Assembly: GCA_009775605.1 (NCBI GenBank) | Contig: VSPV01000106.1 | Span: forward strand, 1-9,336 | Length of the DNA: 9,336 nt | Direction of reading: 5' to 3' | Source: Paramuribaculum sp. | GTDB lineage: Bacteria; Bacteroidota; Bacteroidia; Bacteroidales; Muribaculaceae | Shown here: one piece after another, positions 1-6,671 of the stretch | How the letters are laid out: every line of letters starts with the position of its first letter | Numbering within the stretch: position 1 is the stretch's first letter | Translations under genes and position numbers: made by a program | The notes under the pieces: model-generated | Database searches by the model: none | Seen by the model: the letters and a program-made list of their open reading frames with translations, nothing else | Told to the model about the DNA's origin: nothing

Positions 1-62
1 CTCACGACGTCTCTTTCCCTTTAAACCTTTATATTAATCTAATACTATGAAAAACACACGTA

Positions 63-93
63 CAAATGTAAACAATTTTTCAATACCGTGAAA
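63..93 (-). promoter_or_regulatory. Possible leftward promoter toward a gene beyond the window
   Basis: Read on the minus strand, positions 70 to 63 spell TACATTTG, an exact match to the Bacteroidetes -7 element TAnnTTTG. Positions 93 to 90 read TTTC, three of four bases of the -33 element TTTG, with a 19-base spacer, close to the usual distance. Transcription would start near position 57 and run off the left edge. No minus-strand ATG is present in the first 60 bases, so any served gene starts outside the window. Confidence 0.3.
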
Positions 94-241
94 CATTTAT
101 TGCAAGCAATTGACATATTTTAATCAAAAATTATGTAACTATTCCCCGTTTTTATCTACGAGTTACTTTTGTTAAACTTTTTGCGTGTATTTTCAGTAAA
201 AATTGGCGCCTTTTTGGCTATCTCCGTTAAATCATTGTTGC

Positions 242-259
242 TAACTTTGTGGAAAGTTA
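242..259 (+). promoter_or_regulatory. Predicted cvpA promoter -7 element within an inverted repeat
   Basis: TAACTTTG at 242-249 matches the Bacteroidetes -7 element TAnnTTTG exactly and would start transcription around 253-256, giving a leader of about 25 bases before the cvpA ATG. The best -33 candidate is TTTG at 213-216, but its 25-base spacer is longer than the usual 19 to 21. The element is the left arm of a perfect 7-base inverted repeat, TAACTTT / AAAGTTA, around a GTGG centre, which could be an operator or chance. A second exact -7 match, TACTTTTG, lies at 164-171 with only a weak -33. Confidence 0.45.
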
Positions 260-278
260 AAAACAGTCGTATTCTCCA

Positions 279-821
279 ATGGACACCTTGACTATAATAA
301 TCGTCATAATCTTCGTGGCGGCGCTGATAGCCGGAGGAAGCAAAGGCTTCGTGAGGCAGCTCGGTTCTTTCGCCGCAATCATAGCCGCGATAATAGCGTG
401 CCGGGTATTCCTGCCGCAGGCCACGGCTGTGGCTTCGCGCCTGTTGGGCGTTCCGGCCGATGGAAGTGATCTAAATCATTATATATGTGTGATAGCCGGA
501 GGCGCCGCTCTGTTCCTCATAGTCTGGATGCTCGTGTGGCTTTTGTCGCGCATGATTCACCGGGCCATCACGGCTGTGAAACTCGGGCCGGTCAACGCCA
601 TAGCCGGTTCCCTGTTCATGGCCTTCAAATGGATGCTCGTGACAAGTCTGGCTCTCAACGCCTGGATGGCTGTGTCGCCGGGCGCCAAGGCGCTTCAACG
701 GCCGTCGTCGGTGGTCGAGGCAGTGGAGTCGATAGCCCCCGCGACACTCGGTTTCATAAAAGACCATGCAGCTGATTATCAACCAAACCTCATAAAACAA
801 AATAAAAATGAAAACCGGTAA
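279..821 (+). CDS. CvpA family inner-membrane protein
   Basis: This 180-residue protein has the layout of the CvpA family (E. coli CvpA has 162 residues), small inner-membrane proteins linked to colicin V production, envelope integrity and bile or antimicrobial tolerance in other bacteria; the biochemical role is unsettled. Four hydrophobic segments are visible at about 4-18, 30-45, 69-89 and 108-128. The family's glycine/basic turn after the first helix is present as GGSKGFVRQLGSF (19-31), and the stretch before helix 4, LGPVNAIAGSLF (102-113), fits the second conserved region. The C-terminal tail of about 50 residues is polar and asparagine/lysine-rich at its end. The ATG at 279 is the first start and lies just after the predicted promoter. 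The reading frame overlaps the next gene by 14 bases, suggesting translational coupling with the secreted hydrolase. Confidence 0.85.
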   Translation: MDTLTIIIVIIFVAALIAGGSKGFVRQLGSFAAIIAAIIACRVFLPQATAVASRLLGVPADGSDLNHYICVIAGGAALFLIVWMLVWLLSRMIHRAITAVKLGPVNAIAGSLFMAFKWMLVTSLALNAWMAVSPGAKALQRPSSVVEAVESIAPATLGFIKDHAADYQPNLIKQNKNENR

Positions 822-1584
822 CATGATTCTGAAAACGATAATATGCCTGCTGATACTCGCTGTATTTCCGGCGGCATTCGCGTCGTCGCCCCGTAAGGTA
901 ACCCTTATGTCCTACAACATCCGCAACGGCGTGGGTATGGACAACGTGCGCGACATCGACCGCACGGCCGCCGTGATTGCCGCCGTGGCTCCCGACGCCG
1001 TGGCCGTGGAAGAAGTAGATTCCGTTACCGGTCGCTCCGGGGGAGCATACGTGCTGGGATTGCTTGCCGAAAAACTCGGAATGCACGCCACCTACGCTCC
1101 AGCCATTGATTTCGACGGCGGACGCTACGGCATAGGCATGCTTTCACGCCGCGAGCCTCTCACGGTAAAAAGGCTGCAGCTTCCGGGACGGGAGGAGCAG
1201 CGCACAATACTTATCTGCGAATTCGAGGACTATGTGTACTGCGCCACCCACCTGTCGCTCACCGAGGCCGACCGCGACGCATCCCTGAAAATCATTCTCG
1301 ACGCCGTGAAGGATGCCGGCAAGCCCGTGTTCCTGGCCGGTGATTTCAACTCCGCGCCCGACGAGCCTTTCATGCTCAACTTCCGGCAGAGTTTTACCGT
1401 GCTCAGCGACATCACGGCTGCGACTTTCCCAGCCAACAACCCCGTAGACATCATCGACTACATCACCGAGCTTAAACGTCCCGGCGTGAAGGGCGCCAAA
1501 GTGCTGTCGGCAGAGGTAGTTGACGCACCCACCCAGAGCGACCACCGCCCCATAGTGGTGAAACTCGTATTGCCCGCGCGGTAA
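808..1584 (+). CDS. Secreted endonuclease/exonuclease/phosphatase-family hydrolase
   Basis: The 258-residue product has an N-terminal signal peptide (basic start, hydrophobic core at 10-24, likely cleavage after AFA at 25) followed by a complete endonuclease/exonuclease/phosphatase fold. These metal-dependent enzymes cleave phosphodiester or phosphomonoester bonds. The family motifs appear in order: SYNIRNG with Asn37, EEV with the metal-binding Glu69, THLSL with His148, GDFNS with Asp179 and Asn181, the Asp217 region IIDYI, and the C-terminal SDHRP with Asp245 and His246. All catalytic positions are present, so it is probably active. With a signal peptide and no lipobox cysteine it should be periplasmic or secreted. 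The substrate cannot be told from sequence; nucleic acid, sugar-phosphate or lipid-phosphate are all possible. The ATG at 808 has an A-rich upstream region typical of Bacteroidetes and overlaps cvpA by 14 bases. An alternative ATG at 823 would begin just after the cvpA stop and still leave a signal peptide. Confidence 0.85.
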   Translation: MKTGNMILKTIICLLILAVFPAAFASSPRKVTLMSYNIRNGVGMDNVRDIDRTAAVIAAVAPDAVAVEEVDSVTGRSGGAYVLGLLAEKLGMHATYAPAIDFDGGRYGIGMLSRREPLTVKRLQLPGREEQRTILICEFEDYVYCATHLSLTEADRDASLKIILDAVKDAGKPVFLAGDFNSAPDEPFMLNFRQSFTVLSDITAATFPANNPVDIIDYITELKRPGVKGAKVLSAEVVDAPTQSDHRPIVVKLVLPAR

Positions 1585-1599
1585 TTCGTGGTTTTTTGT

Positions 1600-1607
1600 T
1601 AATTTTG
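1600..1607 (+). promoter_or_regulatory. Predicted suf operon promoter -7 element
   Basis: TAATTTTG at 1600-1607 matches the Bacteroidetes -7 element TAnnTTTG and lies in a T-rich stretch between the hydrolase stop codon and sufB. Transcription would begin near 1612-1614, giving a leader of roughly 85 bases to the ATG at 1697. No convincing -33 TTTG is found 19 to 23 bases upstream, because that position falls in the GC-rich end of the preceding gene. The promoter may therefore be weak or need an activator, or the suf genes may also be read through from cvpA. Confidence 0.45.
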
Positions 1608-1620
1608 CAGACGCCTGTCA

Positions 1621-1671
1621 TGCGCCGTCCAACCATAGGCGGCGCACGATTGTTGTTGATTACTGAACAAC
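1621..1671 (+). promoter_or_regulatory. Two adjacent inverted repeats in the suf leader
   Basis: Just downstream of the predicted start site, TGCGCCG (1621-1627) pairs perfectly with CGGCGCA (1640-1646). The pairs T1628-G1639 (wobble) and C1629-G1638 extend the RNA stem to nine pairs around an eight-base loop. Five bases later GTTGTT (1652-1657) pairs with AACAAC (1666-1671) around another eight-base loop. No T-run follows either hairpin, so they are not intrinsic terminators. They could be a leader RNA structure controlling sufB, or a protein operator. Neither resembles a riboswitch or IscR site that I recognise. Confidence 0.4.
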
Positions 1672-1696
1672 TGTGGACTCACCATCCTATCGTTTT

Positions 1697-3208
1697 ATGG
1701 ACAAAGAATCTAAATTCCCTTCGCCTTCCTCACAGCCCTGCAAGCCCGAAGTTCCGGGCGCGCGCATGTCGGGCAGCACTGACATTGACAGTGCCGTGTC
1801 GGGCGACTACAAATATGGTTTCTCCTCCGACATCGACACGGAGATTATCCCCAAGGGTCTCAACGAGGACGTGATAAGGTTTATTTCTGCCCGAAAGGGA
1901 GAGCCTGACTGGCTGCTTGAATTCCGCCTGAAGGCCTACCGATACTGGCTCACGCTCATCCCTCCTCACTGGGCCCATCTCGACATCCCCGAAATAGACT
2001 TCCAGGCAATAAGCTATTATGCCGCGCCGGTGAAGAAGGAAGGGCCCAAATCTCTCGACGAGGTAGACCCCGAGCTTCTCGACACCTTCAACAAACTCGG
2101 AATTCCGCTCGAGGAACAGAAACTTCAGGTGGGAATGGCCGTGGACGCCGTGATGGACTCCGTGAGCGTCAAGACAACCCACCGCGAGAAGCTTGCCGAC
2201 ATGGGCATAATCTTCTGCTCCATATCCGAGGCTGTGAAGGATTATCCCGACCTTGTGCGCAAATATCTGGGCAAGGTGGTGAGCTACCGCGACAACTTCT
2301 ATGCCGCGCTGAACTCCGCCGTGTTCTCCGATGGCTCCTTTGTATATATACCCAAGGGAGTACGCTGCCCCATGGAACTCTCAACCTATTTCCGCATCAA
2401 CGCATCGGGCACCGGACAGTTCGAGCGCACGCTCATTGTGGCCGACGACGACTCATACGTGAGCTATCTCGAAGGCTGCACCGCCCCGCAGCGCGACGAA
2501 AACCAGCTCCACGCCGCGATAGTGGAGATTATAGTCGAAGACCGTGCGGAAGTGAAATACTCCACCGTCCAGAACTGGTATGCGGGCGATGCCGAGGGAC
2601 GCGGAGGCGTCTATAATTTCGTGACCAAGCGCGGCCTCTGCCGGGGTGATTTCTCGAAACTCTCATGGACGCAGGTCGAGACCGGATCGGCTATCACATG
2701 GAAATATCCCGGCTGCATTCTGTCCGGCGAAGGCTCCGTGGGCGAGTTCTACTCCGTGGCCGTGACCCGCAACCGCCAGCAGGCCGATACCGGAACGAAG
2801 ATGATTCACCTGGGCCGCAACACCCGAAGCACTATCGTGAGCAAGGGAATCTCGGCCGGATACAGCCAGAACTCCTACCGCGGTCTGGTAAAAGTGGTGC
2901 CGGGAGCCACCGGCTGCCGCAACTACACCCAGTGCGACAGTCTGCTGCTGTCGTCGACCTGCGGCGCGCACACCTTCCCCTATATCGACGTGATGGACGA
3001 CACCGCCATTGTGGAGCACGAGGCCACCACATCCAAAATCTCGGAAGACCAGCTCTTTTACTGCAATCAGCGCGGCATCCCCACCGAGGAAGCCGTGGGC
3101 CTGATTGTCAACGGCTATGCCAAGGAGGTGATGAACAAGCTTCCGATGGAATTTGCCGTGGAAGCGCAGAAGCTTCTGGCTATAACGCTCGAAGGCTCCG
3201 TGGGATAA
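1697..3208 (+). CDS. sufB: Fe-S cluster assembly scaffold protein SufB
   Basis: SufB is the core scaffold of the cytosolic SufBC2D complex; it receives sulfur and helps build the nascent Fe-S cluster. From the ATG at 1697 the protein has 503 residues (E. coli SufB has 495). The family signature is clear: a KYGF...IIPKGLNEDVI start to the conserved region, the central beta-helix core with KGVRCPMELSTYFRIN, and the C-terminal block with TQCDS, CGAHTFPY and EHEATTS. Cys413 in TQCDS corresponds to the essential sulfur-accepting Cys405 of E. coli, and His441-Glu442 match His433-Glu434, so all key residues are kept. Residues 1-38 form a variable Ser/Pro-rich extension before the conserved region. 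The start is uncertain: GTG at 1673 would add eight residues and abut the leader hairpin, while ATG at 1766 would give 480 residues beginning close to the conserved part. I chose 1697 for its AT-rich upstream context. It heads sufBCDS and is separated from sufC by 49 bases. Confidence 0.95.
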   Translation: MDKESKFPSPSSQPCKPEVPGARMSGSTDIDSAVSGDYKYGFSSDIDTEIIPKGLNEDVIRFISARKGEPDWLLEFRLKAYRYWLTLIPPHWAHLDIPEIDFQAISYYAAPVKKEGPKSLDEVDPELLDTFNKLGIPLEEQKLQVGMAVDAVMDSVSVKTTHREKLADMGIIFCSISEAVKDYPDLVRKYLGKVVSYRDNFYAALNSAVFSDGSFVYIPKGVRCPMELSTYFRINASGTGQFERTLIVADDDSYVSYLEGCTAPQRDENQLHAAIVEIIVEDRAEVKYSTVQNWYAGDAEGRGGVYNFVTKRGLCRGDFSKLSWTQVETGSAITWKYPGCILSGEGSVGEFYSVAVTRNRQQADTGTKMIHLGRNTRSTIVSKGISAGYSQNSYRGLVKVVPGATGCRNYTQCDSLLLSSTCGAHTFPYIDVMDDTAIVEHEATTSKISEDQLFYCNQRGIPTEEAVGLIVNGYAKEVMNKLPMEFAVEAQKLLAITLEGSVG

Positions 3209-3257
3209 CCACCGGGCAGTATTTCACAATCACAGAATAAATATCTCATACCGCTAT

Positions 3258-4025
3258 ATGAACCAGCTTCTCAAAGTAGAAAACCTCCATGCCGGAATAG
3301 AAGGCAAGGAAATACTCAAGGGCATAAACCTCACCGTGAACCGCGGAGAGGTCCACGCCATAATGGGGCCCAACGGTTCCGGCAAGAGCACCCTCAGCGA
3401 GGTACTGGCCGGAAATCCCGCTTTCACCGTAACCGAAGGCACCGTCGATTTCCACGGCACCGACCTACTGGCCCTCTCGCCCGAGGACCGCAGCCACGAG
3501 GGCCTTTTCCTCTCGTTCCAGTATCCGGTGGAGATTCCCGGAGTGTCGATGGTCAACTTCATGCGCGCGGCCCTCAACGCCAAGCGAAAATATTTCAATG
3601 AGCCTCCCATGTCGGCCACCGATTTCCTGAAGCTCATGCGCCAGAAGCGCGCCATTGTGGAGCTTGACAACAAGCTTGCCTCACGCTCGGTCAACGAAGG
3701 CTTTTCCGGCGGCGAGAAAAAGCGCAACGAGATTTTCCAGATGGCCGTGCTTGAACCGCAGCTTTCCATCCTCGACGAGACCGATTCGGGTCTCGACATC
3801 GACGCGCTCCGCATCGTGGCCGGAGGCGTTAACAAGCTCCGCACCGACCGCAACGCCACAATAGTGATAACTCACTACCAGCGTCTGCTCGACTATATAA
3901 AGCCCGACTTTGTCCACGTGCTCTACAAAGGCCGCATAGTACGCACCGGCGGTCCCGAACTCGCTCTTGAGCTCGAGGAGCGCGGATACGACTGGATCAA
4001 AGAGCAGGTTGACACATCACACTGA
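3258..4025 (+). CDS. sufC: Fe-S cluster assembly ATPase SufC
   Basis: SufC is the ABC-type ATPase of the SufBC2D scaffold; ATP-driven dimerisation of SufC changes the shape of SufB-SufD during cluster assembly. It is a soluble cytoplasmic protein, not a transporter. The 255-residue length is normal for the family. Motifs are complete and in order: Walker A GPNGSGKST (37-45), Q-loop Gln88 in FQYP, ABC signature FSGGEKKRNE (149-158), Walker B ending in Asp173-Glu174 (LSILDE), D-loop SGLDIDAL, and switch His206 in ITHYQRLL. The SufC-typical FQYPVEIPGV and GGEKKRNEI stretches separate it from ordinary transporter ATPases. It sits between sufB and sufD, and only seven bases lie between its stop codon and the sufD start. 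Confidence 0.97.
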   Translation: MNQLLKVENLHAGIEGKEILKGINLTVNRGEVHAIMGPNGSGKSTLSEVLAGNPAFTVTEGTVDFHGTDLLALSPEDRSHEGLFLSFQYPVEIPGVSMVNFMRAALNAKRKYFNEPPMSATDFLKLMRQKRAIVELDNKLASRSVNEGFSGGEKKRNEIFQMAVLEPQLSILDETDSGLDIDALRIVAGGVNKLRTDRNATIVITHYQRLLDYIKPDFVHVLYKGRIVRTGGPELALELEERGYDWIKEQVDTSH

Positions 4026-4032
4026 GAAGCCA

Positions 4033-5406
4033 ATGAATCCGCTTGACCAATACATAAAGCTATATACCGACAACGCGGCCACCGTCGACGCCGGATCGGC
4101 TCCGGCGCTCAACGCCCTGCGCCCCGCCGCGCTCAGCGCTCTGCAGGCCGGGGGGGGAGCGCAACTGCCGGCGCGCGGTTCGGAAAACTATGAGCGCACC
4201 GACCTGCGGGCCATGTATGCCCCCGATCTCGGTGTGAATATAAACCGCGTGGCCATACCCGTGGATGTGGCCGCCACTTTCCATTGCGACGTCCCCAATC
4301 TCTCCACTCTCCTCGGCATAGTGGTGAACGACGCATTCGTGCCCTCATCCACTCTGGTGTCCAACCTTCCTGCAGGGGTGCTCTTCTGCTCCCTGCGCAA
4401 AGCCGCGCAGGAGCATCCGGCCCTCGTGGAAAGCCATTACGGCGCCCTGGCGCCTCTCGGTAACGCCGCCGTGGCCCTCAACACCCTTCTGGTGCAGGAC
4501 GGCGTGATGATTTATGTGCCCGACGGCGTGACGGTAGAGAAGCCTCTGCAGCTCGTCAACATATTCCATTCGCCCACTCCGCTTATGGCGGCGCGGCGCG
4601 TGCTCGTGGTGCTCGGCAAGGGTGCGAAAGCCCAGATTCTCGTGTGCGACCACACCCAGCCAGACGCTGCCGAGGAAAGCACAGCCTATCTGTCGTCGCA
4701 GGTAATAGAGATTTTCATGGGTGAGGATTCGTCGCTTGACTATTACGACATAGAGGAATCCTCAGCGCTCACCTCGCGCCACTCCATGGTGTTCGCCTCG
4801 CAGAAAGCCGGCTCACATCTGGCGGGAGGAACGGTGACGCTGCTCAACGGCACCACGCGCAACGATTTCAGCGTGACGCTCGACGGCGCGGGCTGCCACA
4901 CGCATCTCGCCGGAATGGCGATAGGCTCCGCAAAATCCCACACCGACAATCTCACGTCAGTGCGCCATCTGGCTCCCCGCTGCCACAGCAACCAGATTTA
5001 CAAATACGTGCTCGACGACGACGCCACCGGGGCGTTTACCGGAAGAATCTACGTGGATCCCGCAGCTCCGTTCACCGACGCCTACCAGACCAACCGCAAC
5101 ATCCTTGCCTCGGCCGGAGCGCGCATGCACGCCAAGCCACAGCTCGAAATCTACAACGACGACGTGAAATGCTCCCACGGCGCCACCACGGGCCAGCTCG
5201 ACAGCGAAGCCCTGTTCTATATGCAGACACGCGGTATTCCCGCTCAGGAAGCGCGCACTATGCTCATGCAGGCGTTCATGACCGACGTTATCGACGGCGT
5301 GGCCATAGAAGGTCTGCGCGACCGCCTGCGCCATCTGGTAGAGAAACGCTTCCAGGGCACCCTCGGCGCCTGCGCCTCATGCCGCACCGCCTGCCGCGAA
5401 TCCTGA
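4033..5406 (+). CDS. sufD: Fe-S cluster assembly scaffold protein SufD
   Basis: SufD is the SufB paralogue that completes the SufBC2D scaffold and is linked to iron entry. The 457-residue protein has a variable N-terminal helical part (about 1-90), a central beta-helix region, and the conserved C-terminal block with VKCSHGATTGQLD. There Cys380 and His382 correspond to Cys358 and the essential His360 of E. coli SufD. The conserved FYMQTRGI follows. The last eleven residues contain Cys447-X2-Cys450-X3-Cys454, a cysteine motif that the E. coli protein lacks as far as I know. A run of eight G bases (4150-4157) encodes three glycines at 40-42 and leaves the frame intact. The ATG at 4033 is preferred; the open frame extends upstream into sufC without plausible SufD sequence. 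The gene is tightly coupled to sufC and is followed by sufS after 22 bases. Confidence 0.95.
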   Translation: MNPLDQYIKLYTDNAATVDAGSAPALNALRPAALSALQAGGGAQLPARGSENYERTDLRAMYAPDLGVNINRVAIPVDVAATFHCDVPNLSTLLGIVVNDAFVPSSTLVSNLPAGVLFCSLRKAAQEHPALVESHYGALAPLGNAAVALNTLLVQDGVMIYVPDGVTVEKPLQLVNIFHSPTPLMAARRVLVVLGKGAKAQILVCDHTQPDAAEESTAYLSSQVIEIFMGEDSSLDYYDIEESSALTSRHSMVFASQKAGSHLAGGTVTLLNGTTRNDFSVTLDGAGCHTHLAGMAIGSAKSHTDNLTSVRHLAPRCHSNQIYKYVLDDDATGAFTGRIYVDPAAPFTDAYQTNRNILASAGARMHAKPQLEIYNDDVKCSHGATTGQLDSEALFYMQTRGIPAQEARTMLMQAFMTDVIDGVAIEGLRDRLRHLVEKRFQGTLGACASCRTACRES

Positions 5407-5428
5407 CCGTAAAACACTCTCCAAAGCC

Positions 5429-6655
5429 ATGTCCCTACCATTCGACCCTCTGATATACCGCCGCGATTTCCCGGTGCTCGACCGCACCGTCTACGGCCGT
5501 CCGCTTATCTATTTCGACAACACCGCATCGTCGCAGACGCCCCGATGCGTGGTGGAGAAAATAGAGGATGTGTATTTCAACCATAAGGCCAACGTGCACC
5601 GCGGCGTCCACGCCCTCTCCCAGGAGGCCACCTCAATGATGGAGTCCACCCGCTCGAGGGTGGCGCGCTTCATACGCGCCGCTTCCGACCGCGAGATTAT
5701 TTTCACACGCGGCACCACCGAGGCCATCAACCTCGTGGCATCGAGCTACGGACAGCTTCTTGAAGCGGGCGACCGCGTGGTGCTCACCGTCATGGAGCAT
5801 CATGCCAACATTGTGCCCTGGCAGTTGCTGCGCGACCGCCGCGGCATAGAGATAGAAGTGGTGCCGATGCTTGCCGACGGCTCGCTGGATATGGATGCCT
5901 ACCGCGCCATCCTTGCCCGCGGAGGGGTCAAAGTGGTATCGGTGACCCACGTGAGCAATGTGCTGGGAACGGTCAACCCCGTGGAGGAAATCGTCCGCCT
6001 GGCCCACGAGGCCGGAGCGGTGGCGCTGATAGACGGCGCGCAGGCCGTGGCCCACACTCGCCTCGACATGCAGCGGCTCGATGCCGATTTCTACGTGTTT
6101 TCCTCCCACAAGATGTACGGCCCCACGGGCATTGGCGTGCTCTACGGCCGCGAATCGCTTCTTGACCGCATGCCCCCCTATCAGGGCGGAGGCGAGATGA
6201 TAAGCCACGTAACATTCGAGCATACCACCTATGCCGACCTTCCTTTCAAGTTCGAGGCCGGCACGCCCGATTATGTGGGAATCGCCGCCCTCCATACCGC
6301 CATTGATTACATGGAATCCGTGGGGATTGAGGCTATGGCCGCCCACGAGGAGGAGCTGCTGCGCTACACCACGCCGCGCATGCTCCGGATTCCCGGCATG
6401 CGCATATTCGGCACCGCGCCGGGCAAAGCAGCCATAATATCGTTCCTTATAGGCAAAGCCCATCATTACGACACCGGAATGCTCCTGGATAAGCTCGGAA
6501 TAGCCGTGCGCACCGGCCATCACTGCGCCCAGCCTCTCATGCACGCTCTGGGTATAGAAGGAACGGTGAGGGCTTCGTTTGCGCTTTACAACACCAGGGA
6601 GGAGTGCGACCGCTTCATAGAGGCGCTGACGCGGGTGGCCGCTATGCTTGAATGA
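5429..6655 (+). CDS. sufS: Cysteine desulfurase SufS
   Basis: SufS is a PLP-dependent group II cysteine desulfurase that converts L-cysteine to L-alanine and holds the sulfur as an active-site persulfide for transfer to the SufBCD scaffold, usually via SufE or SufU. The 408 residues match the usual length (E. coli SufS has 406). Visible landmarks are FDNTASSQTP near residue 29, MEHHANIVPWQ with the PLP-stacking histidine pair at 124-125, the PLP-binding Lys228 in SSHKMYGPTGIG, and RTGHHCAQPLM with the catalytic Cys366. These correspond to His123, Lys226 and Cys364 of E. coli with a constant offset of two. The RTGHHCA context is typical of group II enzymes and separates it from IscS/NifS. It is the fourth gene of the suf operon. 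No sufE or sufU accompanies it here. Confidence 0.97.
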   Translation: MSLPFDPLIYRRDFPVLDRTVYGRPLIYFDNTASSQTPRCVVEKIEDVYFNHKANVHRGVHALSQEATSMMESTRSRVARFIRAASDREIIFTRGTTEAINLVASSYGQLLEAGDRVVLTVMEHHANIVPWQLLRDRRGIEIEVVPMLADGSLDMDAYRAILARGGVKVVSVTHVSNVLGTVNPVEEIVRLAHEAGAVALIDGAQAVAHTRLDMQRLDADFYVFSSHKMYGPTGIGVLYGRESLLDRMPPYQGGGEMISHVTFEHTTYADLPFKFEAGTPDYVGIAALHTAIDYMESVGIEAMAAHEEELLRYTTPRMLRIPGMRIFGTAPGKAAIISFLIGKAHHYDTGMLLDKLGIAVRTGHHCAQPLMHALGIEGTVRASFALYNTREECDRFIEALTRVAAMLE

Positions 6656-6671
6656 AAATCCTGTAACAGAC

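Larger units (their letters stand above)
1..278. other. AT-rich intergenic region upstream of cvpA
   Basis: No credible gene lies in these bases. The stretch is much more AT-rich than the coding DNA that follows and has promoter-like motifs facing both ways: TAnnTTTG matches on the plus strand at 164-171 and 242-249, and one on the minus strand at 70-63. It also contains short inverted repeats, ATTGC-AA-GCAAT at 99-110 and TAACTTT-GTGG-AAAGTTA at 242-259. The only small plus-strand ORF with an ATG (47-91, 14 codons) has no supporting signal. The region could be a divergent promoter region if a leftward gene lies beyond the left edge, but that gene is not visible. Confidence 0.6.

Noticed and set aside
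47..91. 14-codon ORF with an ATG in the left intergenic region
   Set aside because: It is too short, has no ribosome binding or conservation evidence, and overlaps the possible leftward promoter.
110..127. TTGA-N10-TCAA repeat as a Crp/Fnr site
   Set aside because: The spacing is four bases too long for a Crp/Fnr dimer site of the FNR type, and the surrounding DNA is AT-rich, so chance is likely.
198..215. Imperfect palindrome around GGCGCC upstream of cvpA
   Set aside because: Only the six central bases and three flanking A-T pairs match, with mismatches between them; its spacing to the promoter is not informative.
1574..1607. Possible terminator after the hydrolase gene
   Set aside because: CCGCGCGG is self-complementary but has no room for a loop, and the T-rich stretch is separated from it and contains the -7 element instead.
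2665..3240. 191-codon plus-strand frame inside sufB
   Set aside because: It overlaps the conserved C-terminal half of SufB in another frame, and its Arg/His-rich product resembles no known family.
3254..3859. 201-codon minus-strand open frame opposite sufC
   Set aside because: It mirrors the SufC coding frame, is rich in Ser and Arg, and shows no recognisable domain.
3967..4032. Upstream extension of sufD into sufC
   Set aside because: The added 22 residues are encoded within the conserved SufC C-terminus and do not resemble SufD; the ATG at 4033 is well placed.
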